Source: BS750m-G57 sp964392945 (GTDB taxonomy: Bacteria > Planctomycetota > Phycisphaerae > SM23-33). Taken from it: a stretch of DNA of 12,240 nt. Location of the stretch: NCBI GenBank assembly GCA_964392945.1, contig CAYMSH010000183.1, forward strand, positions 1 through 12,240, given 5' to 3'. The translations under genes were made by a program, and so were the position numbers. The notes below the pieces were generated by a model that saw only the letters and a program-made list of their open reading frames with translations, made no database searches and had not been told where the DNA came from. This document shows positions 1-8,600 of this stretch, one piece after another. Position 1 is the first letter of the stretch. Every line of letters starts with the position of its first letter.

Positions 1-227
1 AGTCGCAGATGACCGCCGAATTCAGAAAACAATTCATCGGCCGCTCCATGGAAGCCCTCGTCGAATCCACGCGACCGGAACCCGGAGTTCGCCAGGCGAT
101 GACCGATCGCTACATCACAGTGCAATTCGAGCCTGAAGAAAACGAGTCGCTAACCGGGAAGATAGTCACGCTGGACATCGACGGGACATGTCCATCAGGA
201 CTCCACGGCCGATTGCAGCGCCAGTAG
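1..227 (+). CDS. Radical-SAM methylthiotransferase, C-terminal TRAM-domain fragment (MtaB-like), 5' partial
   Basis: The frame is open from the left edge of the window (codons in phase with base 3) to the TAG at 225-227, so only the last 75 or so residues are present. The ATG at 9 is probably internal. The visible part reads FRKQFIGRSMEALVE, then a short linker, MTDRYITVQFEP, and a closing stretch with SGLHGRL. This is the layout of the TRAM domain that closes tRNA methylthiotransferases: a helix ending in 'F..+F.G+..+VL.E', then 'G.T+.Y+.V.F' strands and a final '..L.G.L'. MtaB enzymes, which add a methylthio group to the t6A base at tRNA position 37, fit the pattern best; MiaB or RimO relatives cannot be excluded because the radical-SAM core lies off the window. 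It ends 79 bases before the next gene, on the same strand, with no clear terminator between them. Confidence 0.62.
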   Translation, partial: SQMTAEFRKQFIGRSMEALVESTRPEPGVRQAMTDRYITVQFEPEENESLTGKIVTLDIDGTCPSGLHGRLQRQ

Positions 228-270
228 CCGCGGTCGTTCATTCATCGTTCAGCGTTCATCATTGCTCCTA

Positions 271-299
271 TTGTCCCGGCCGGCCATCCGCACTACAAT
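271..299 (+). promoter_or_regulatory. Candidate sigma-70-like promoter for the uracil-DNA glycosylase gene, possibly leaderless
   Basis: TTGTCC at 271-276 (4 of 6 to the -35 consensus) and TACAAT at 294-299 (5 of 6 to the -10 consensus) are 17 bases apart, the ideal spacing. Transcription would be expected to start near 305-307, essentially at the ATG of 307, and no Shine-Dalgarno sequence is visible in front of that ATG. The two facts agree with a leaderless mRNA. This rests on short motifs only. Confidence 0.35.
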
Positions 300-306
300 G
301 TCCGGC

Positions 307-1068
307 ATGAGCGAACCTATTGAAGCATTAACCAACGCGGCCAGGCAACTCCTGGAAATCGAACAGTTGCTGGGGACCGAGTTCACCCCGGCCGCAGCGA
401 ACTGTCTGCCGGAAATCCAACTCCCAACCCAGACCCAGCGCACTGCGGTTAGCCTGGCGCCCGGGGACAAAGCCGCCGGGTTGGACGAGATGAACGAAAA
501 CGAAGTGAAGGTCTGCAAGCTGTGCGGATTGTGGAAGACGCGCACCCAGACAGTCTTCGGCGAGGGCGATCCGAACGCGAAGTTGGTGTTCGTCGGCGAG
601 GGACCCGGACAAAACGAAGACGAAACGGGACGCCCCTTCTGCGGACGGGCTGGAGATCTGCTTAATAAAATGATAGGAGCGATGGGCCTGACGCGTCAGC
701 AGGTGTTCATCTGCAACGTCGTCAAGTGCCGCCCTCCGCAGAACCGCAACCCCATGAGCGACGAAGTCGAGGCGTGCTGGCCCTATCTCATGAGGCAGTT
801 GCAGATAATCTCGCCGAAGGCGATCGTGACGATGGGCAATCCGGCGACCCAGAAGCTGCTCCAGACCAAACGCGGCATCACGGGTTTGCGCGGCAAGTGG
901 CAGGAGTTGCCTGACCTGGCCGAATCGCTCGGCGGAATCCCGGTCATGCCGACTTTCCACCCGGCGTATGTGCTGCGAAACTACAGCCCGCAGGTTCGCA
1001 GCGACGTCTGGAGCGATCTGAAGCAGGTTATGTCGCTGCTGGGGCTGAAACTCCCCGCCGACAAGTAG
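307..1068 (+). CDS. Family 4 uracil-DNA glycosylase with [4Fe-4S] cluster (253 aa)
   Basis: The enzyme removes uracil from DNA to start base-excision repair. The catalytic motif GEGPGQNEDETGRPF lies at about residues 97-111, continuing as CGRAG where most relatives have VGRAG. C70 and C73 (CKLC) with C141 and C157 form the expected iron-sulfur set; the C..C pair and the 16-residue gap between the last two match the known family 4 pattern. KCRPPQNRNP is at 140-149 and the second active-site motif FHPAYVLRN at 217-225. About 65 N-terminal residues precede the catalytic domain, are low in recognisable motifs, and are common in bacterial homologues annotated as SPO1 DNA polymerase-related. Starts at ATG 298 (nine bases upstream) and TTG 262 are also in frame. 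I prefer 307 because the candidate -10 box overlaps the 298 codon; no start has a convincing ribosome site. Family assignment is firm, exact start is not. Confidence 0.9.
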   Translation: MSEPIEALTNAARQLLEIEQLLGTEFTPAAANCLPEIQLPTQTQRTAVSLAPGDKAAGLDEMNENEVKVCKLCGLWKTRTQTVFGEGDPNAKLVFVGEGPGQNEDETGRPFCGRAGDLLNKMIGAMGLTRQQVFICNVVKCRPPQNRNPMSDEVEACWPYLMRQLQIISPKAIVTMGNPATQKLLQTKRGITGLRGKWQELPDLAESLGGIPVMPTFHPAYVLRNYSPQVRSDVWSDLKQVMSLLGLKLPADK

Positions 1069-1104
1069 CCGGCGGCGTTACCGCAGGCAATAAGCAGCCG
1101 CGGT

Positions 1105-1121
1105 TAACATTATATATGTTA
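1105..1121. promoter_or_regulatory. Perfect 6-bp inverted repeat upstream of the MoxR cluster (possible operator)
   Basis: TAACAT and ATGTTA are exact inverted copies separated by TATAT, in the 110-base gap between the glycosylase gene and the MoxR gene. It is the most AT-rich patch of the gap. It lies 58 bases before the MoxR start, within or near where a promoter would be expected; TTAACA at 1104-1109 resembles a -35 box but no good -10 follows at 16-18 bases. It could be a regulator site or chance. The rest of the gap (1069-1104 and 1122-1165) shows nothing else convincing; GCGG/CCGC near 1074-1085 has no T-run and is not a credible terminator. Confidence 0.3.
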
Positions 1122-1165
1122 GGCGACTAAGGCAGGTGACTTCCGGCGATCTACTAATACAGACT

Positions 1166-1170
1166 GGAGA
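1166..1170 (+). promoter_or_regulatory. Ribosome binding site of the MoxR gene
   Basis: GGAGA ends 8 bases before the ATG at 1179, a normal Shine-Dalgarno spacing, and supports that start over internal ATGs. Confidence 0.6.
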
Positions 1171-1178
1171 CCGTATCT

Positions 1179-2228
1179 ATGCCAACTGATCCACAATCCT
1201 CCGATGCGACGAAAGTGGTCCGCGACGATGACGACGTGAAAGCCATCGCAGCGCTAAACAGAGCTTACGGGAAGATGACCGAACAGTTGTCTCGCGTCAT
1301 CGTGGGGCAATCTTCGGTGATCGAGCAGGTCCTGATCGCCATTTTCTGCCGCGGACACTCCCTCCTGGTCGGCGTTCCCGGCCTGGCCAAAACGCTCCTG
1401 GTCAGCACGCTGGCCGACGTGCTGCAAATGGGGTTCAAACGAATCCAGTTCACCCCGGACCTCATGCCGTCTGACATAACCGGCACCGACGTCCTGGAAG
1501 AAGACCACACAACAGGCAAGCGAATCTTCCGCTTCGTTCATGGACCGCTGTTCACCAACATGGTGCTGGCCGACGAAATCAACCGAACGCCGCCCAAGAC
1601 CCAGGCCGCCCTGCTCGAAGCCATGCAGGAGCGACAGGTGACCGTCGGCGAGCAGACATACGATCTGCCAAATCCGTTTTTCGTGCTGGCGACACAGAAC
1701 CCTATCGAACAGGAAGGCACGTATCCGCTTCCCGAAGCGCAGCTCGACAGGTTCATGTTCAACATCATGGTCGACTACCCCAACGCCAAGGAGGAGCTTA
1801 CGATCATGAAGCAGGTCACCGGCACTTACACCGCCGACCTGACGCCGACCCTGAGCGGAAACGACATCATACGCCTCCAGGGCATTGTGCGGCGCGTGCC
1901 GGCTGCCGAGCACGTGTTTGTTTACGCTCGCGACCTGGCCCGGGCCACGCGTCCCAATTCGATAGAAGCTCCGAAGTTCATAAACGAACTTGTTGGCTGG
2001 GGCGCCGGACCGAGGGCCGGGATATACCTGGTGCTGGCCGCCAAGGCCCGCGCAATTCTCTACGGCCGATCGCACACCACAACTGAAGACGTACGCCAGG
2101 TCGCCCTGCCGGTCCTGCGGCATCGCGTCTTGACTACGTTCAACGCCGAAGCTGCGGGAGTAACTTCCGACGACGTTGTGCGAAGGCTCCTGGAAGAGAT
2201 CAAGCCCGACGTCAAGGGCATCGAATAA
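1179..2228 (+). CDS. moxR: MoxR-family AAA+ ATPase (349 aa)
   Basis: MoxR ATPases are cytoplasmic AAA+ proteins thought to act as chaperones or remodelers, usually for vWA-domain proteins encoded next to them. The Walker A loop GVPGLAKT is at residues 65-72, Walker B MVLADEINR at 128-136, the sensor-1 segment ATQNP at 171-175, LPEAQLDRF with the likely arginine finger R191 at 184-192, and WGAGPRA with a sensor-2-type R279 at 274-280. LPVLRHR near 310-316 is the usual C-terminal signature. The length is typical. About 20 acidic, probably disordered residues precede the AAA+ core. It is the first gene of the cluster and is followed after 38 bases by a DUF58 gene, the classic pairing. All ATPase residues look intact. 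The precise client is not known; by position the candidates are the vWA proteins downstream. Confidence 0.95.
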   Translation: MPTDPQSSDATKVVRDDDDVKAIAALNRAYGKMTEQLSRVIVGQSSVIEQVLIAIFCRGHSLLVGVPGLAKTLLVSTLADVLQMGFKRIQFTPDLMPSDITGTDVLEEDHTTGKRIFRFVHGPLFTNMVLADEINRTPPKTQAALLEAMQERQVTVGEQTYDLPNPFFVLATQNPIEQEGTYPLPEAQLDRFMFNIMVDYPNAKEELTIMKQVTGTYTADLTPTLSGNDIIRLQGIVRRVPAAEHVFVYARDLARATRPNSIEAPKFINELVGWGAGPRAGIYLVLAAKARAILYGRSHTTTEDVRQVALPVLRHRVLTTFNAEAAGVTSDDVVRRLLEEIKPDVKGIE

Positions 2229-2266
2229 CGCTATAGACAGCGGCGAACAACCGACCGATTGGGAAC

Positions 2267-3205
2267 GTGACATTGGACAACATCCCATCATACATGCGTC
2301 TGCTCGATCAGAAAACGCTGGCCAAGCTGGCGCGCCTGGAGCTTATCGCACACGGTGTTGTCGAAGGCATGGTCTCCGGGCGCCACAGGAGTCCTTACAA
2401 GGGTTTCTCCGTCGAATTCGCCGAACATCGCCAGTACGCCCCGGGAGACGACATTCGCAGCCTTGACTGGAAGGTGTTCGGGAAGAGCGACAAGTACTAT
2501 ATAAAGCAGTACATCGAAGAGACCGATTTGCGTTCGGTGATTCTCCTGGACGCCTCGGGCTCGATGAAATACCGCGGAAAGAACGCCGAAGCACGCGACG
2601 GACGAGCACTCAGCAAGTTTGAATACGCACGGTATCTGGCCGCAAGTCTCGCGCACCTGCTGATCCACCAGCAAGACGCCGTAGGGCTGGTTACTTTCGA
2701 CACGCAGGTGCGACACTACATCCCGCCGCGAGGTCGACCCGGTCACCTGCGGGTCATACTAGAGGAACTTGACGAGACCGTGCCGGGAGACGAAACCGCA
2801 CTGGCGCCGATCTTTCACGACGTGGCCGAGCGAGTACACAGACGCGGGCTTGTCATCATTATCTCCGACATGTTCGACGACATCGACGATATCCTCAACG
2901 CCATGCACCACTTCAAGTACCGCAGGCACGGAGTTATCGTGCTGCACGTGATGGCCGACGAGGAAATCAACTTCCCGTTCGATCGTTTCACCGACTTCCG
3001 CAACCTGGAGCTCCACGGCCATAACATCCAGCTCGATCCCCAGTCGATCCGCACGGCGTACATAGAAGAAGTGCGGCGGTTCACCGAGGAGCTGAAGCTC
3101 GGCTGCGGACGAATGCAGATCGACTACGCTCCGATCTCCACCAGCCAACCGTTCGACGAAGCGCTGTCGGACTACCTGGCGATGCGAATGGGGAGATACA
3201 AGTGA
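2267..3205 (+). CDS. DUF58 family protein with vWA-type metal site (312 aa)
   Basis: The signature block RHRSPYKGFSVEFAEHRQY (residues 39-57) followed by PGDDIRSLDWKVF (59-71) and KYYIKQY (76-82) is diagnostic of DUF58. It leads into a von Willebrand A-like fold with DASGS at 95-99, and ISDMFDD at 199-205 probably supplies the later aspartate (D201), so metal binding appears possible. No membrane segment is seen, so it is probably cytoplasmic, as in the short DUF58 proteins coupled to MoxR. Its biochemical function is not established. The start is uncertain: GTG 2267 has GGGA only two bases away, TTG 2273 has the same GGGA at a good 8-base spacing, and ATG 2294 has no ribosome site; the longest form is given. 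The last codons overlap the next gene by four bases (GTGA), which suggests coupled translation. Confidence 0.92.
   Translation: MTLDNIPSYMRLLDQKTLAKLARLELIAHGVVEGMVSGRHRSPYKGFSVEFAEHRQYAPGDDIRSLDWKVFGKSDKYYIKQYIEETDLRSVILLDASGSMKYRGKNAEARDGRALSKFEYARYLAASLAHLLIHQQDAVGLVTFDTQVRHYIPPRGRPGHLRVILEELDETVPGDETALAPIFHDVAERVHRRGLVIIISDMFDDIDDILNAMHHFKYRRHGVIVLHVMADEEINFPFDRFTDFRNLELHGHNIQLDPQSIRTAYIEEVRRFTEELKLGCGRMQIDYAPISTSQPFDEALSDYLAMRMGRYK
3190..3196 (+). promoter_or_regulatory. Ribosome binding site of the BatA-like gene inside the DUF58 gene
   Basis: GGGGAGA ends 5 bases before the GTG at 3202. This strong site, together with the GTGA overlap, decides for the GTG start even though it is not an ATG. 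Confidence 0.65.
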
Positions 3206-5673
3206 CATTTATAAACTGGCCAATGCTGCTGGCGCTTTGCGGAGTGGCGGTCCCGATACTGATCCACCTGTTCAACAAGCGCCAGGCCGCGCCGATGGAC
3301 TGGGGCGCTATGAACTTCCTGATGGCCTCGATCACTTCGCGAAAGAGGCGAATACTCATCGAGGAAGTGCTGTTGATGGCGATGCGATGCATGCTCGTGG
3401 CCCTGCTGGTGCTGACTGTCGCCAGACCGTTCCTGCCCAGCCAGACGGCGATACCGTGGATAATCGTTCTTCCGACTCTGCTGGCTGCGTCTGTTTGTGC
3501 GGCCGTCGCGTCGGCGATGTGGTCCCAGAAACAGACGCGATGGCTCCTCCTTCTGGCCACGGGACTGCTCCTGCTGATCGCAGGCGGAGCAAGCGCCATG
3601 GAGTACTGGTCCCAAACCCAGCGATGGTCCGGGGCCGGGAGCAAAGACGTAGCGATTATCATAGACGCCTCGGCGTCGATGACGCTCAAGAACGGCGAAA
3701 AGACAAATTTCCAGCAGGCCCTGGAAGAAGCCGGACAGCTCATCAAGGCCCGCAGGCGCGGAGACGCATTCAGCATAATCCTGGCCGGAGCCGGTCCCGA
3801 GGCGATCGTACCCAGCCCGATATCCGACGGCGACGAACTGCAGGCGGCGCTCGACGGAGCCGAAGTCATGGGCGCGGCGATGAACCTGTCGAAGGCCGTG
3901 GCCCAGGCTACCGAATGCCTCAAACGCGGTCACGGTTCGGCCAAGGCGCTGGTCATACTCACAGACGGCCAGAAGCTCGGATGGAACGTAGACACCGCCC
4001 AGCAGTGGTCCCTGGCTTCTTCGGGATTCGAGCAGTTGACCACGCCGCCGCTGCTTATCTGCCGCGATCTGCCTGTGCCCAGCGGGGTAGACAACGCCTC
4101 TATCGGCGAGATCACGTTCAATCGCGGAGTGATCGGAACCGATCGAGCAGTCGGCGTCAATGTGAAAGTGTTCAACGCCGGCAAGGCCCAGATCCCGTCA
4201 GCCAGTGTCGAACTGCAGATCGACGGGGTCATCGTCGGGACTGAATCGGCAAGCGACATCCCGACCCAGGCGGCCAGAACCGTCTACTTCACACACCTGT
4301 TCGACAAGCCCGGACCGCACGTGGCCATGGCGCGAATACTTCGTGACGACGACATACCGGGAGACAACGCCTCGCACCGCATCGTAAAAGTCACGCGGAA
4401 GCTGCCGGTCCTGATAGTCAACGGAAACTCCGATGCTCTTGACGCCAAGATGATGAAGCTCGCCCTGACGCCCCAGCCCGGCGCCGACCAGAAATACCTC
4501 GTCCAGCCCACTGTGATTCCCGTAGCCCGGGCCGTAGATCACGGCGACTTCAACAAGTACCGCGTCGTGGCGCTGGTCGATGCGCCGCGCCTTCCTGAAT
4601 CCGTAACCAGGAGCCTGGAGAAATTCGTAGCCGACGGCGGCGGTCTTCTCATCGCCCCCGGGCCCAGCGCACTTCCGGATTTCTACAACAAGTGGAACGA
4701 TTCGAAGCGGCGCAGCTTCATGCCGGCCAAACTGACCGAAAGGCGCGTAGAGCCCGACAAACCCGCTCGCGCGGCGATGAACACTTTCACCCACGCGGCG
4801 CTGGCGGTCGCCGGCGACAGCGCATATTCCGACATGGACAAAGCCGCCTTCTCGGCCTGGTGGAGAATCTCGTCCAGGGCCAGCGGATCCGTAGGCGGAT
4901 ACTTCAACACGTCCGAACCGCTGCTGGTCGAGAGCCAGAAAGGAAAGGGACGAGTCGTTATGCTGGCCGCTTCGATGGGACCTGCCGACTCGAATCTGCC
5001 CCGCCTGGAATGCTACGTGCCGCTGATGCACGAACTGACGTACTACCTGGCCTCCGGGCCCGGACATCTCGACAGCGGAATTCAGGCCGGGGCGTCGATC
5101 GTGAGCGAACTTGAGGCGCCCGGGATCGAGGAAATCAAATACGCTCCGGGTCAGAAAGTATCGGTAACCACGCCTGACGGAGCCTCGCTGGAAGCCGGGA
5201 GCCGGCTGAAGAACCGAACCCTTACGCTCCGCTTCGACGACACGCTGCGGCCCGGGCTTTACAACTTCCAACTCCCCGCGTCGCTGGCCGACAGCTTCAA
5301 GGCCGACACCACTGACGGCAAGACTGTTCCGTTTGCAGTCTACGGAGATCCGAAAGAAGGAGTTCTCGAAAAGCTCGGCGACGACGACTTCGCCATGCTC
5401 GACTCACAGGTGAAACTCTTCCGGGCTAAAACGTTCGGCGAACTGGCCTCGGCGGTAAAGGGGCGAATACCGGGCCAGGAGCTGTGGAAGTATCTGGCGC
5501 TGGGACTGCTGGCGGTGATCATGGGCGAGATCGCCCTGACTAGATGGATAAGCGTTCGGCGAGACGCCGGAGACATCGAAGGCATCGCGTTCGTGCAGGA
5601 AGGCGGCGACAGGCAAACCATGAAACAGCGGGCCAGGGACGCACTCGGCCCGACCGACGTAGAAACACAATGA
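3202..5673 (+). CDS. BatA-like membrane protein with vWA domain (823 aa)
   Basis: The N-terminus follows the BatA pattern: a first helix (about residues 7-24), IHLFNKRQAAPMDWGAMNFL (21-40), then a second helix (about 55-76) ending near ARPFL. Two more hydrophobic segments (about 84-107 and 113-133) precede the vWA domain. The metal-site motif DASAS is at 155-159 and the later ILTDGQ at 252-257, so the site looks complete. Residues about 310-400 resemble a beta-sandwich (VGVNVKVFNAGKAQIPSASV). Residues 400-620 contain LPVLIVNG, ADGGGLLIAPGPSALPDFYN and GKGRVVMLAASMGPADSNLP, typical of the amidotransferase-like domain of long BatA relatives; catalytic residues are not evident. One C-terminal helix (about 762-780) is followed by a charged cytoplasmic tail. 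The vWA part is expected outside the cytoplasm if the usual topology holds. GTG start, with 4-base overlaps at both ends. Bat proteins were named from Bacteroides aerotolerance; the role here is unknown. Confidence 0.9.
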   Translation: MTFINWPMLLALCGVAVPILIHLFNKRQAAPMDWGAMNFLMASITSRKRRILIEEVLLMAMRCMLVALLVLTVARPFLPSQTAIPWIIVLPTLLAASVCAAVASAMWSQKQTRWLLLLATGLLLLIAGGASAMEYWSQTQRWSGAGSKDVAIIIDASASMTLKNGEKTNFQQALEEAGQLIKARRRGDAFSIILAGAGPEAIVPSPISDGDELQAALDGAEVMGAAMNLSKAVAQATECLKRGHGSAKALVILTDGQKLGWNVDTAQQWSLASSGFEQLTTPPLLICRDLPVPSGVDNASIGEITFNRGVIGTDRAVGVNVKVFNAGKAQIPSASVELQIDGVIVGTESASDIPTQAARTVYFTHLFDKPGPHVAMARILRDDDIPGDNASHRIVKVTRKLPVLIVNGNSDALDAKMMKLALTPQPGADQKYLVQPTVIPVARAVDHGDFNKYRVVALVDAPRLPESVTRSLEKFVADGGGLLIAPGPSALPDFYNKWNDSKRRSFMPAKLTERRVEPDKPARAAMNTFTHAALAVAGDSAYSDMDKAAFSAWWRISSRASGSVGGYFNTSEPLLVESQKGKGRVVMLAASMGPADSNLPRLECYVPLMHELTYYLASGPGHLDSGIQAGASIVSELEAPGIEEIKYAPGQKVSVTTPDGASLEAGSRLKNRTLTLRFDDTLRPGLYNFQLPASLADSFKADTTDGKTVPFAVYGDPKEGVLEKLGDDDFAMLDSQVKLFRAKTFGELASAVKGRIPGQELWKYLALGLLAVIMGEIALTRWISVRRDAGDIEGIAFVQEGGDRQTMKQRARDALGPTDVETQ

Positions 5674-8600
5674 CCGATTCGATGACAATACTGGCCGCCG
5701 CAGACGGAGCATCGCCGCTGATGATGCTGCTCCTTGCGATACTCGTCTGCGCGATCTGGATCGTTCTGTATTTCCTTCCCGTCAGCGGGCCGACAAAGCC
5801 TGACGAAGAACCCCAGCAGGCCGATCACGAGCGAGCCGATCGCATAAAACGAATACTGTCGCCGGTGCGGATACTTGTCGGAACCGGCGCGTTGTGGCTG
5901 GCGGCGGCGACGGCCGAAACCATGATAATACTCGCCACGGACTGGCCGATCTGGCTGCTGGCGGCGCTGGGGGCCATATGCGTAGACGCTATCGTGCTGC
6001 TGTACGCGATGGAGCGTCGCACCGTGCCGGGCCGGGCCGGGATGGCGATGTGCGGAATGCGGGTTGCGCTGGTGCTCGGCGTTATCGTGATGCTGGCCCA
6101 GCCGACCTGGTCAGCAGCCCTTGACGAGGAATACGAGCGAAGCGTTGCGGTGCTGATCGACAATTCGGCCTCGATGCATCTGCCGGAAATACAGATGACC
6201 CACGCCGACAAGGCCCGGCTGGTTGAAACGTTCGGAATCGCCAATCGACCGGTGCATCTCGACACGCTGCAAACCGAACTTCGCACGCTTGGCGACGATC
6301 TGGAAAGCTGGCGGCAATTCACCGCCGAAATCAGCATCAACATGCGGACCGTCGGGGTAAAACTGGCCGGAAAGCGGCACTCGATCCGCAAAGGAGCAAA
6401 CGACTGGAGGGACAAGCTGGCGACGCACGTGAAGGAGGCCGCCAGTCCCGACATAGCCAAACTCAAGCTCTCCAGCAACGCCACCCGGCGGCTGGGGAGC
6501 ATTCGAACGGCGATCTCGTCACGCGTATCGACCGGGCTGAAAGCCATCGCTGACATCGCCGACAAGAACAACCCGATCGAACTGGCCAAGTCGTTCGACA
6601 AGCTCCAGACCGAGATAACCGACACGGCTGCTGCGATCGTCGACATCACGGGCGGACTGGCCGCACTGGCGGATGAAACCGACACGGCTTTTTACGCGGC
6701 GATGAAGCCCGACGACAAGAAGAGACTCGACACGCTGTCGGCCAAAACACGATACGGGCTGGCCCGCGACGTGCTGCTGCACAAGGGCGCTTCGGGAAAA
6801 GAAAGCAGCTTCCTCGAAGGGCTCGGAAACAAGTTCAACGTATCGCTCTACGAGTTCGCCGCCAGGCCCAACGAACTGAACGTTCGCAAGTTCACCGACT
6901 CGACCCTGGCCCCGACCCGTTCGACAACCAGGCCCGACAAGCTGCCCGACGAAATGCAATTGACCGACATGTCAGCGGCCCTGGCTGAAATGCTGACCCT
7001 GGCCGACGCGAACAAACTGGCCGGCGTGATCATACTCAGCGACGGCAGGCATACCGCCGCGGGGCGACCCGAATCGTACGCGAGGAATCTCGCGCAGGCC
7101 GGCGCGCCGATCTACCCTATCGTGATCGGATCGGACTCCCCCCCGCCGGATGCGGCGATCGCGACGGTTAATTCGCCCGAATCGCTCTCTCCGGGCGACG
7201 AGCTTCTCGTCGACGCCAACTGCAAGCTGGACGGCCTGGCCGGCAAGACCGTGCAACTGATCCTGACTGACGGAGACCGACAGGTCGACTCAAAGACAGT
7301 CACGCTCGGCAAGGCCGACCAGATCAGAAAACGAATAAAGATGTCGGACAAGCCCACGACCCAGGGCCTGCACCTTTACAACCTGAGAATCGAACCGCTG
7401 CCGGGCGAAATCGACGAAGGCAACAATGATTTCTCCTTCTCGGTCAACGTAACCGACGGCGACACGAACCTGCTGATAGTTGAAGATCGCCCGCGATGGG
7501 AGTACCGATACGTAAAGAATCTCTTCCTGAATCGCGACGAGTCGGTCAAGCTCCAGCACGTCCTGCTCCAGCCGGACCACATCACCGGCGAGCCGAACCG
7601 CCCCACTATTCACGCATCGGCGATGCGACCCAGGGAGGCCGCCGAAGCAACCGCGATGCCGAAGAACAGGGAGGAGTGGCTGAAGTTCGACGTCATTATC
7701 CTTGGCGATCTTCCCCCTTCGGCGCTGGACAGAGAGACACTGGAAATACTCAAGGAGTTCGTCGACCAGCGAGGCGGCACGATTGTCTTTATCGCCGGGC
7801 GCGGATACATGCCCCACGCCTACGGGCGGACCTCGCTGACTGAACTGCTGCCGGTGCGATTCGTTCCCGGCGTGGCGTCCAGAATGCCGGAGAACGTTTT
7901 CCGCATGGCTCTCACCCCGGAAGGCCAAAATCATATCGTAACCAGGCAGGACACCGACCCGGACGCAAACGTCAGGATATGGAACTCGATGCCGCCGATA
8001 TACTGGCGAAGAGCGATCATCGACGCAAAGCCCGGAGCCGAGGTCCTGGCCTACGCCAGAGCCGACGACGAACCGACTATGGAAGACGCGTCAACGACCG
8101 CCCAGCGAACCGCGCAGATGGCCCGGATCGCAAAGTACCGGCGATCCAGAGCCCTGATCTCCACCCACTCGGTGGGGACAGGAAGCGTCATGTTCGTCGG
8201 CTTCGACAGGACCTGGCGGATGCGGTACCGCGTCGGCGACACCTATCACCACAAGTTCTGGGGACAGGTCCTCCGCTGGGCGACTTCAGACCGCCTCAGG
8301 TCCGGAACCAACCTTGTCAAACTCGGAACCGACAGGAGCCGCTACGGCTCGACAAGCCCGGTCCGAATACGGGCCAACCTCGTAGACAAGAACCTCGCGC
8401 CGGTAAAGAACGCCGACGTGTCGATCGAACTGTTCCGCGGCGACAGGCTCGTCCTGCGGAGAAAATTGCTGGGCGACGAACATTCGCCCGGGCGATACGC
8501 CGCCGATCTGGGCAAACTCCCCGGGGGCGCCTACCGCGCCGTGCTGGGAGGCGACACTGTCGGCAAAATACTGGCCCAGGAAGGACAGGCCGACAGCGTG

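Noticed and set aside
228..262. Short imperfect repeats of GTTCATTCATC/GTTCATC
   Set aside because: Only two or three degenerate copies with no stem or spacing pattern; likely chance.
1072..1086. GCGG/CCGC hairpin after the glycosylase gene as a terminator
   Set aside because: Four-base stem with no following T-run; not a credible intrinsic terminator.
1254..2291. 345-codon - strand open frame opposite the MoxR gene
   Set aside because: Antisense shadow; the + strand carries intact Walker A, Walker B and sensor motifs.
3237..4244. 335-codon + strand open frame within the BatA-like gene
   Set aside because: Arg-rich, motif-free and entirely inside a gene whose own frame shows membrane and vWA motifs.
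5544..5669. 42-codon upstream extension of the 1067-residue protein
   Set aside because: Very Arg-rich, lies within the end of the BatA-like gene, and the ATGA overlap gives a natural start at 5670.
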